NCBI GenBank assembly: GCA_900764695.1
Contig: CAAFOY010000097.1
Coordinates: 7,275-71,274, forward strand
DNA: 64,000 bases
Source: Lachnospiraceae bacterium
Lineage (GTDB): Bacteria; Bacillota_A; Clostridia; Lachnospirales; Lachnospiraceae
Direction of reading: 5' to 3'
Below the pieces are notes generated by a model, which saw only the letters and a list, made by a program, of their open reading frames with translations, was not told where the DNA came from and made no database searches. Made by a program: the position numbers and the translations under genes. This document shows, in pieces, positions 43,816 through 50,774 of the stretch (the stretch's first letter is position 1; each line of letters starts with the position of its first letter).

Positions 43816-44451
43816 ATGAAAAAACTGAAGAAAGTATTTTTGGCTATTGCTGTTATTACAAGCATAGGTATATTTACCGGTTGCGCCCTTTTTAGTAGTA
43901 GAGTTAATGACATTAAAGGTAAGCTTACAGGTAATTCATATTCATGCTATTTTTATGACAACAGTGGAAACAAATTTATGACTGCAAAAGGAGAAAAAAT
44001 AGGGCTTACAAGCAACGTTGTGGAAGAAGGTCATGTTGATTCAGATGACGGTACATATAGCAAGAGTTACGGTTTGTCATCTATCATTACATTAAACATT
44101 GACGGAAAGCAGTTAGAAAGCTGTGGTGATACAATTATCTTTGAACAGACAGGTTTGCAGCCTGATGCTGAGTTTACAACAGAAGATATTAACAGCAAAT
44201 CCACAGGAAAACTAAGCGAGAATGCTATTGTTTCAAATGTTATTAATAAATATAAAAATGCATTTGGAAAAGCCCAGGTAGTAGTAATTCAGAGTCAGCT
44301 TGGTGTACCTATTTGTGCTTACAGCGGTGAAAAGGTTTATTGGGAAGTAAGAGACGACTTGCCTAAGACAACTAAGCTTATGATTGATGGAAAGGCATTG
44401 TATATTCACAGAGCTAACTTCCAGATAATTGATAAAGCACTTATTGACTAA
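43816..44451 (+). CDS. Putative lipoprotein, DUF5052-like
   Basis: A 211-aa predicted lipoprotein. The signal peptide ends in a lipobox, GIFTGC (cysteine about residue 23). The rest is a beta-rich extracytoplasmic domain with YSCYFYDNSGNKFMTAKGEKI and VVVIQSQLGVPICAYSGEKVYWEV, resembling DUF5052 lipoproteins of Firmicutes. The frame is open back through the tRNA, but AAAGGAG before the ATG at 43816 sets the start. It follows the tRNA terminator closely. The function is unknown. Confidence 0.78.
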   Translation: MKKLKKVFLAIAVITSIGIFTGCALFSSRVNDIKGKLTGNSYSCYFYDNSGNKFMTAKGEKIGLTSNVVEEGHVDSDDGTYSKSYGLSSIITLNIDGKQLESCGDTIIFEQTGLQPDAEFTTEDINSKSTGKLSENAIVSNVINKYKNAFGKAQVVVIQSQLGVPICAYSGEKVYWEVRDDLPKTTKLMIDGKALYIHRANFQIIDKALID

Positions 44452-44499
44452 AATTAACTTAAGAATATTATGAAAGGGTTATAAATACAAAGGCTATAT

Positions 44500-45171
44500 A
44501 TGAAAGATTTTAAAGTTATTGAAGTTAAAAGAAGTATTTTTGAAGACAATAATGCAGACGCTGACAGACTAAGAGAACAGTTAAAGTCAGAGGGAACTTT
44601 TCTGCTTAATTTAATGTCTTCACCGGGTGCCGGAAAGACAACAACATTAAAGAGAACAATTAATATGCTTAAAGACGAAATAAACATTGGTGTTATGGAA
44701 GCAGATATTGATTCGGATGTAGATGCACAGGCAATAACTGATACAGGTGTTAGAGCCATTCAGATTCATACAGGTGGAATGTGTCACTTAGATGCTGACA
44801 TGACAAGACAGGGAATTAACGAATTTGGAACAAAGGATTTAGACCTTGTATTTTTAGAAAACGTAGGCAATCTTGTTTGCCCTGCGGAATTTGATACAGG
44901 CAGTACTAAGAATGCAATGATTTTGTCAGTTCCTGAGGGAGATGACAAACCCCTTAAATATCCGCTTATGTTTACAATAAGCGATGTAGTATTAATTAAC
45001 AAGTGTGATACATTAAGCGTTTTTGACGATTTTTCAAAGAAAGACGTTGAGGAAAGAATACATAATTTAAATCCAAATGCTAAGGTATTTTTTGTGTCTG
45101 CAAAGACAGGAGAAGGCTTTGAGCAGTGGACAGATTGGTTGAAAAACGAATTAAAAATATATTCTAAATAA
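44500..45171 (+). CDS. hypB: Hydrogenase/urease nickel incorporation GTPase HypB
   Basis: A 223-aa SIMIBI GTPase that delivers nickel to apo-enzymes with HypA. P-loop LMSSPGAGKTTTLKR; metal site GGMCHLDADM; FLENVGNLVCPAEFD; INKCDTL guanine-specificity motif. It lacks both the N-terminal CxxCGC metal motif and a His-rich stretch, as in minimal HypBs. It is 18 bases upstream of the Fe-S flavoprotein gene. No hydrogenase or hypCDEF gene lies in the window. Confidence 0.93.
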   Translation: MKDFKVIEVKRSIFEDNNADADRLREQLKSEGTFLLNLMSSPGAGKTTTLKRTINMLKDEINIGVMEADIDSDVDAQAITDTGVRAIQIHTGGMCHLDADMTRQGINEFGTKDLDLVFLENVGNLVCPAEFDTGSTKNAMILSVPEGDDKPLKYPLMFTISDVVLINKCDTLSVFDDFSKKDVEERIHNLNPNAKVFFVSAKTGEGFEQWTDWLKNELKIYSK

Positions 45172-45189
45172 TGCTAAGGAGGAAGTTTT

Positions 45190-47958
45190 ATGGCAGATCC
45201 ATTAGGAGGTTATGTACCGGATACCGTAAAAAACGATGAACCTATACGTGAGCCCATTGCGCGTTTAGGCAAAATGATTTCCGACAGAATGGAAGTTATG
45301 CTTGGCAAAGAAAAAATTACAAAAGAGTCACCTGAGTACTGGGGCCTTGCACCTATATGTACTGACGGACAGGCTCTTATTGCCATAAAAATGGGAAAGA
45401 GAAAACCTAGAACTTTTGCACAGATTAAGAAATTAACAAAGATTAATGACGATGAATATTTGCAAAAGCAGTTAGACGAAATGTCTAACAATGGTTTAAT
45501 TGAATACAATTGGGAGAATCCACAGCACGAGAAACAGTACGTTTTACCTATGTATGTTCCTGGAAGTGCAGAATTTACCAATATGAATGCAGATGTTTTA
45601 AGAGATCATCCTGAAATGGGTAGATTTTTTGAAAGAATGAGTCGTCTTCCGCTTGAAAAGGTTACACCAATGGTTCCACTTGGCGGAGCAGGAATCGGAA
45701 TGCACGTTATTCCTGTAGAGAAAGCAATTGAAATGGAAAACCATTCAGTTTCAGTTGAACATATTTCACATTGGCTTGATAAGTATAAAGGAAAATATGC
45801 TGCAAGTCCTTGTTCGTGCCGTCGCTCAAGAGTTACATATGACGAGGGCTGTGCCGATGATCCTGAAGGCTGGTGTATTGCTGTAGGTGATATGGCAGAT
45901 TATGTTGTTGAAACTAACAAAGGTGGACGTTACATAACAAGAGAAGAAGTATACGAAATCCTTGAACAGGCAGAAGAAAACGGTTTTGTTCACCAGATTA
46001 CAAACATTGACGGTGAAAATAAGATTTTTGCAATATGTAACTGCAATGTTAACGTATGTTATGCACTTCGTACATCACAGTTATTTAATACACCAAACAT
46101 GTCTCGTTCAGCTTATGTTGCCCATGTTGAAAAGGATAAATGTGTTGCCTGTGGACGTTGCGTTGAGTTCTGTCCTGCCGGAGCAGTAAAGCTTGGTCAG
46201 AAACTTTGTAAAAAAGACGGAAGTCAGGTTGAATATCCAAAGATGCCTTTACCTTCTGAAAAGAAGTGGGGACCTGAAATGTGGACTGAGGATTACAGAG
46301 ACAAAAACCGTATTAATACTCATGAAACAGGAACCGCACCTTGTAAAACAGCCTGCCCTGCACATATAGCAGTTCAGGGATATTTGAAAATGGCTTCACA
46401 GGGAAGATATAAGGAAGCTCTTGCGTTGATTAAGAAGGAAAATCCATTCCCTGCAGTTTGCGGACATATTTGTAACAGAAGATGTGAAGATGCCTGCACA
46501 AGAGGAAATATTGATCAGGCAGTGGCAATTGATGAAGTAAAGAAGTTTATTGCTGCTAAAGATTTGGAAGCAGAAACACGTTACATTCCAAAGAAAGTTG
46601 TTCCATCACTTAAGGGACAGTTTGACGAAAAGATTGCCATAATCGGTGGTGGGCCTGCCGGTTTATCCTGTGCATTCTATTTGGCAGAAAAAGGATATGC
46701 ACCTACAGTTTTTGAAAAAAATGAAAATGCCGGAGGAATGCTTGTATACGGAATCCCATCATACAAGTTAGAAAAAGATGTAGTTCAGGCTGAGATTGAT
46801 GTAATAAAAGCTATGGGTGTTACTATTAAAACAGGCGTTGAAGTAGGTAAGGACATAACAATTGAAGAATTAAGAAAACAGGGCTACAAAGCATTCTACA
46901 TTGCAATCGGATGTCAGGGTGGAAGAAAAGCCGGTATTCCTGGAGAAGATGCAGAAGGTGTAATGACAGCCGTAGATTTCTTAAGAGAAGTAAATGACAA
47001 GGAAGAATATCCTATTGAAGGAGACGTTGTTGTAATCGGTGGCGGTAACGTAGCCATTGACGTAGCAAGAAATAGCAAACGTTGTGGTGATGTTAATGTA
47101 TCAATGTTCTGTCTTGAAGACAGAGAGCATATGCCTGCTTCGGAAGAAGAAATTGAAGAAGCCACAGAAGAAGGAATTAAAGTTAATTGTGGTTGGGGAC
47201 CAAAGGAAATCATTGTCAAAGACGGAAAAGTTGACAGCATTGTTCTTAAGAAATGCCTTTCTGTTATGGACTATGATGGAAGATTTAACCCAACATATGA
47301 TGAAAATGAAACAATTACATTGTCTTGCAAGCACGTAGTATTGTCAGTAGGACAGGCTATAGTATGGGATAATCTCTTAGATGGTTTAAATGTTAAATTA
47401 GACAGAGGAAACAGAGCTATTGCTGATTCATTTACATTCCAGACAGACGAACCGGATGTATTCGTTGGCGGTGATGTTTATACGGGACCTAAGTTTGCAA
47501 TTGATGCAATAGCTGCCGGAAAGCAGGGAGCTATTTCAATTCACAGATTTGTTCAGCCACACAGCAGTCTTACAATTGGACGTGACCCTCATTATTTCGT
47601 TGAACTTAATAAGGATGACATTAACATTGAAAGCTATGATAACTCAAGCCGACAGATTCCAATAAAGGATGAAAACATTAGCAAAAATAATCCTTTTAGA
47701 GATGCCAAACTTCCTTTTACCGAAGAACAGGTTAAAAAGGAAACAGCCCGTTGTCTTGGATGTGGTGCAACAATCGTTGACGAAAACAAATGTATCGGTT
47801 GCGGTATTTGTACAACTAAATGTGAGTTTGAAGCAATTCACTTAGAAAGAGACTTGCCGGGTGCAAGTGTTATGAGAAAGAGTGAAGACAAGCTTAAATA
47901 CATTTTGCCAAACGGTGCAAAACAGGCAATTAAAATTAAATTTTCTAAGAAAAAATAA
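45190..47958 (+). CDS. Large GltD-like Fe-S flavoprotein oxidoreductase
   Basis: A 922-aa multi-domain redox protein. About 1-300 is a winged-helix-like and Cys-containing N-terminal region (SPCSCRRSRVTYDEGC; ICNCNVNVC). Near 315 is a 4Fe-4S motif, CVACGRCVEFCPAG. About 380-470 is a GltD-type cluster domain (CKTACPAHIAVQGY; CGHICNRRCEDAC). About 480-790 is the FAD/NAD(P)H oxidoreductase core with AIIGGGPAGLSCAFYLAEKG, VVIGGGNVAIDVAR and VGGDVYTGPKFAIDAI. The C-terminus has further cysteine motifs (CLGCGAT; CIGCGICTTKC). It probably transfers electrons between NAD(P)H and ferredoxin or a partner enzyme. Its place between hypB and hypA suggests a nickel enzyme partner; this is inference. SD AGGAGG. 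Confidence 0.82.
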   Translation: MADPLGGYVPDTVKNDEPIREPIARLGKMISDRMEVMLGKEKITKESPEYWGLAPICTDGQALIAIKMGKRKPRTFAQIKKLTKINDDEYLQKQLDEMSNNGLIEYNWENPQHEKQYVLPMYVPGSAEFTNMNADVLRDHPEMGRFFERMSRLPLEKVTPMVPLGGAGIGMHVIPVEKAIEMENHSVSVEHISHWLDKYKGKYAASPCSCRRSRVTYDEGCADDPEGWCIAVGDMADYVVETNKGGRYITREEVYEILEQAEENGFVHQITNIDGENKIFAICNCNVNVCYALRTSQLFNTPNMSRSAYVAHVEKDKCVACGRCVEFCPAGAVKLGQKLCKKDGSQVEYPKMPLPSEKKWGPEMWTEDYRDKNRINTHETGTAPCKTACPAHIAVQGYLKMASQGRYKEALALIKKENPFPAVCGHICNRRCEDACTRGNIDQAVAIDEVKKFIAAKDLEAETRYIPKKVVPSLKGQFDEKIAIIGGGPAGLSCAFYLAEKGYAPTVFEKNENAGGMLVYGIPSYKLEKDVVQAEIDVIKAMGVTIKTGVEVGKDITIEELRKQGYKAFYIAIGCQGGRKAGIPGEDAEGVMTAVDFLREVNDKEEYPIEGDVVVIGGGNVAIDVARNSKRCGDVNVSMFCLEDREHMPASEEEIEEATEEGIKVNCGWGPKEIIVKDGKVDSIVLKKCLSVMDYDGRFNPTYDENETITLSCKHVVLSVGQAIVWDNLLDGLNVKLDRGNRAIADSFTFQTDEPDVFVGGDVYTGPKFAIDAIAAGKQGAISIHRFVQPHSSLTIGRDPHYFVELNKDDINIESYDNSSRQIPIKDENISKNNPFRDAKLPFTEEQVKKETARCLGCGATIVDENKCIGCGICTTKCEFEAIHLERDLPGASVMRKSEDKLKYILPNGAKQAIKIKFSKKK

Positions 47959-48057
47959 TTATTAAAAATATTTGTTAAGACTATTTATTAGAAATTTTAA
48001 TTAAAACTATTAAGTTATAAATTTATTAAACAACTAATAAGATAAAAGGGGAAAATT

Positions 48058-48405
48058 ATGCATGAATTAGGTGTTGTTTTTCAGGCTATAAAAATCGTAG
48101 AAGAAGTAGCCAAGGAAAATAATCTTACTGAAATAGAAAGTGTAACTGTGGAAATTGGAGAAGTTTCAACAGTTATAGAATCATATCTTCAGAACTGCTG
48201 GAAGTGGTCTGTAGAAAAGAAATCAGACATTATGCATAATTGTAAATTACACGTTGAAAAAATCCCTGCAATTACCTATTGTCAGGACTGTGGAAACAAA
48301 TATGAGACTGTCACATATGGCAAAACTTGTCCTAAATGTAACAGCACTCATACTTATCTTTTACAGGGCAACGAGTTTAACATAAAGGAAATTGAGGGAT
48401 GTTAA
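48058..48405 (+). CDS. hypA: Hydrogenase maturation nickel metallochaperone HypA
   Basis: A 115-aa nickel/zinc protein. It begins MHELGVV with the Ni-binding His2-Glu3. The zinc site is formed by CQDCGNKYE and CPKCNS. It transfers Ni2+ to HypB clients. The length is typical. It lies downstream of the Fe-S flavoprotein and upstream of the DUF5692 gene, all in the same direction. Confidence 0.93.
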   Translation: MHELGVVFQAIKIVEEVAKENNLTEIESVTVEIGEVSTVIESYLQNCWKWSVEKKSDIMHNCKLHVEKIPAITYCQDCGNKYETVTYGKTCPKCNSTHTYLLQGNEFNIKEIEGC

Positions 48406-48461
48406 AATAAGCAATTAAATTTCAAAGAATTTGATTACAATAAACAAGGGAGGAAGAAATT

Positions 48462-49517
48462 ATGTTATTTCAAATTAACAGTATGTGGCAGATATTAGGC
48501 TGGGTTTTAGTATTTGCCGGATTAATTATTACAAACGAAATTGAACGTCGTACAAAGAAGGGCGGAATCTTTTTCTTTGGAATAGTTTTAGCAGCGTTAA
48601 CTGTTTACTTTATAGCTATTCAGATTGGTGCAAGCACAGGAGCAGCCTGGGCATTAAACAGCCAGACTTATAAGTATATGAATGGATGGTTCCATTATGC
48701 AAAGCTTTATGCTGCAGTTGCAGGATGTATCGGTTTTATGTTATTAAAATATAAAACAGGATTAGGAAATAAGCAGTGGTTTAAATGTTTCCCATTCATA
48801 ATTGTAGCAATCAACATTCTTATTGCAGTAGGTTCAGACTTTGAATCAGCAATCAGAGGTGCTGATGCCGTTAACGGCTGGTGGTTCTCAAACGAAAAAG
48901 TATGGCTTAACGGTGGCTGGTGGAACTGGGTAAACGGTATTGCCGGAATCCTTAATATTTTCTGTATGACAGGCTGGTGGGGAATTTACTCATCAAAAGA
49001 CAAAAATCATCAGGATATGTTGTGGCCTGATATGACAATATGGTTTATCGTAGCATATGATATTTGGAACTTTACATACACATACTGCAATTTACCAACA
49101 CATAGCTGGTACTGTGGTGTAGCTTTACTTTTGGCTCCAACATTTGCTAACGCATTATGGAACAAAGGTGGATGGATTCAGAATCGTGCCAACACACTTG
49201 CAACATGGTGTATGTTCGCACAGGTACTTCCTTTATTCCAGATTAGTGGTGTATTCTCAGTAATCCCATCACTTTACAATAATGTAACAGGTGCAAAAAC
49301 AGGTCTTGACCTTGCATCAATTGATAGTGCAACAATGTCAACAATTACACCTAACACAACAGCAATGGGCGTATGTGCAATCCTTGCACTTGCAGCCAAT
49401 GTTGTATGTCTTTCAGTAATAATTAAACGTGCCATTGAACAGAAGAAAAATCCATACAAAGAAGAAATCTTTGCAGGAACAAAAGACTTCGTTGAAGCAA
49501 TGGAAAGAGCAGAATAA
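48462..49517 (+). CDS. DUF5692 family multi-pass membrane protein
   Basis: A 351-aa integral membrane protein with about eight or nine hydrophobic segments and very many tryptophans (WWFSNEKVWLNGGWWNWVNG, DMLWPDMTIWFIVAYDIWNF). The pattern matches DUF5692, of unknown function. It is the last gene of the hyp cluster, with GGGAGG before the ATG and a terminator 28 bases after the stop. A role as a transporter or membrane partner of the hyp-linked oxidoreductase is possible but unsupported beyond position. Confidence 0.75.
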   Translation: MLFQINSMWQILGWVLVFAGLIITNEIERRTKKGGIFFFGIVLAALTVYFIAIQIGASTGAAWALNSQTYKYMNGWFHYAKLYAAVAGCIGFMLLKYKTGLGNKQWFKCFPFIIVAINILIAVGSDFESAIRGADAVNGWWFSNEKVWLNGGWWNWVNGIAGILNIFCMTGWWGIYSSKDKNHQDMLWPDMTIWFIVAYDIWNFTYTYCNLPTHSWYCGVALLLAPTFANALWNKGGWIQNRANTLATWCMFAQVLPLFQISGVFSVIPSLYNNVTGAKTGLDLASIDSATMSTITPNTTAMGVCAILALAANVVCLSVIIKRAIEQKKNPYKEEIFAGTKDFVEAMERAE

Positions 49518-49544
49518 AGACATTAAAATATCTATAATGAAATG

Positions 49545-49573
49545 GGCTAGTCAGAAATGGCTAGTCTTTTTTT
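49545..49573 (+). terminator. Rho-independent terminator of the hyp cluster
   Basis: GGCTAGTC folds on the second GGCTAGTC (eight pairs with wobbles) around AGAAAT, followed by seven T. The following ~180 bp to the next promoter hold nothing recognisable. Confidence 0.8.
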
Positions 49574-49757
49574 GCCCTATTATGCATATTTTCTCCCGAA
49601 TTTGCAATTTCTATTTTCTTATTTGAATAAAAAAGTATTATATATGGTGTTCGAACAATTTATTTAACACGTGTGGAAAGGAATATACTTTGTATTTTCA
49701 CATACATAAGTGGTTAAAGAATTTGTTTAAATAACCAAAAAATAATATTTAACATTG

Positions 49758-49786
49758 TTGAAAAAAAAGTCTTATGTGTATATAAT
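49758..49786 (+). promoter_or_regulatory. Sigma-A promoter of the 71-aa membrane protein gene
   Basis: TTGAAA, 17 bases, TATAAT. Confidence 0.75.
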
Positions 49787-49825
49787 TATTGATAAAATCT
49801 TAATGATTAGATAGGGAGGAAGTTT

Positions 49826-50041
49826 ATGAACAAAAATAGTTCAAACATAATTAAGGAAGCTTTACTTGCATTTGCAATGGGAATTATATTTCTAGCTGTG
49901 TTAATCGCATTAAGTTACATAATATTTCCAAATCAAATGGCTGAAGGCGAAAATACCGAAGAATTATTGTTAATAGGTTTTCCAATGCTAATTGCATATA
50001 TAACTTACTATGCAAGAAAGATTTTAAATAAAATTAAATAA
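49826..50041 (+). CDS. Hypothetical two-helix membrane protein (71 aa)
   Basis: A small protein with two hydrophobic segments (about residues 11-34 and 45-63) joined by an acidic loop (EGENTEE). I do not recognise the family. It has a strong promoter, an ideal SD (GGGAGGAAG) and its own terminator, so it is very probably expressed. It sits between the hyp cluster and the copper operon, with no evident link to either. Confidence 0.72.
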   Translation: MNKNSSNIIKEALLAFAMGIIFLAVLIALSYIIFPNQMAEGENTEELLLIGFPMLIAYITYYARKILNKIK

Positions 50042-50052
50042 ACTTTAATTTT

Positions 50053-50088
50053 AAAAGAGGCTGTACAAAATCGTATAGCTTCTTTTTT
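50053..50088 (+). terminator. Rho-independent terminator
   Basis: AAAAGAGGCTGTAC pairs with GTATAGCTTCTTTT (wobbles) around AAAATC, followed by TT. Confidence 0.85.
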
Positions 50089-50173
50089 GATTCCTAAACC
50101 AAATTAATATCCAGCAAATGCATAATTACATAAAACAAACAAAATAATAAACTCATAATAATAAAAAACACTA

Positions 50174-50202
50174 TTGAAATATACCCCCACAGGGTATATA
50201 AT
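50174..50202 (+). promoter_or_regulatory. csoR promoter with CsoR operator inside the spacer
   Basis: TTGAAA, 17 bases, TATAAT. The spacer holds the palindrome ATACCCCCACAGGGTAT, part of the TATACCCCCACAGGGTATA dyad at 50180-50198, a classical CsoR operator. Apo-CsoR would block polymerase and Cu(I) release it. Confidence 0.85.
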
Positions 50203-50237
50203 ACCAACTGTAATAAACAAAAAAGGAGCAAAAATAT

Positions 50238-50540
50238 ATGGAACATAAATGTGCACATTGTGCCAAAAAGAAAGAGCGAACAGAAAAAGAATATAAAGAC
50301 CTGATAAACAGACTAAATAGAATAGAAGGACAAGTGCGAGGCGTAAAAAACATGGTTGAAAACGATGCCTATTGTATGGACATCATTACACAGGCATCAG
50401 CCATAGCTGCTGCACTAAACAGCTTCAACAAAGTCCTACTATCCAACCACATCAAGACATGCGTAGTCGACAACATAAGAGAAGGAAACGACGAAGTAGT
50501 AGATGAACTAATAACAATGTTAAAGAAGTCAATGAAATAA
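50238..50540 (+). CDS. csoR: CsoR-family copper-sensing repressor
   Basis: A 100-aa DUF156 four-helix repressor. The Cu(I) ligands of the CsoR fingerprint are present: C46, H71 and C75 (YCMDIITQ; NHIKTC). RLNRIEGQVRGVKNM is the DNA-contact region. An extra N-terminal CAHC (C5, C8) may add a metal site. It has its own operator and lies upstream of the copper ATPase; palindromic element C lies between. FrmR/RcnR-type alternatives are less likely given the C-H-C set and the operator. Confidence 0.92.
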   Translation: MEHKCAHCAKKKERTEKEYKDLINRLNRIEGQVRGVKNMVENDAYCMDIITQASAIAAALNSFNKVLLSNHIKTCVVDNIREGNDEVVDELITMLKKSMK

Positions 50541-50560
50541 AGAAACACAACATTTTACTA

Positions 50561-50747
50561 CCTTGTGTTTAGAGAAAATTCTGTAAGCAAACAATAGGAA
50601 AAGATTCGAAATTTTGTGAGCATAGCGCAAGTGCAAAAGTAACTGTCCGAGCCATAAGGCGAGTTTTACTTTTGCACTTGCAATAAGCGGCGGAACAAAA
50701 TGAGAAATCTTGACGTGTTTGCAACAGAATTTTCTTACAACACAAGG
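50561..50747. repeat. Nested palindromic element C in the csoR-copA gap
   Basis: Three concentric stems. An outer stem of about 30 bp runs from CCTTGTGTT to AACACAAGG (50561-50591 with 50717-50747, small bulges). A middle stem AAGATT..ATTTTGT pairs with ACAAAAT..AATCTT. An inner stem GCAAGTGCAAAAGTAA pairs with TTACTTTTGCACTTGC and is capped by GTCCGAGCC-ATAA-GGC. The core differs from elements A and B, so this is a second type. It may act as attenuator or terminator between csoR and copA. Confidence 0.8.
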
Positions 50748-50774
50748 ACTAGAAAAAGGAAAGGAGACTTTAAA

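Noticed and set aside
49429..49626. 65-aa frame overlapping the end of the DUF5692 gene
   Set aside because: It runs through the terminator and has no ribosome site.
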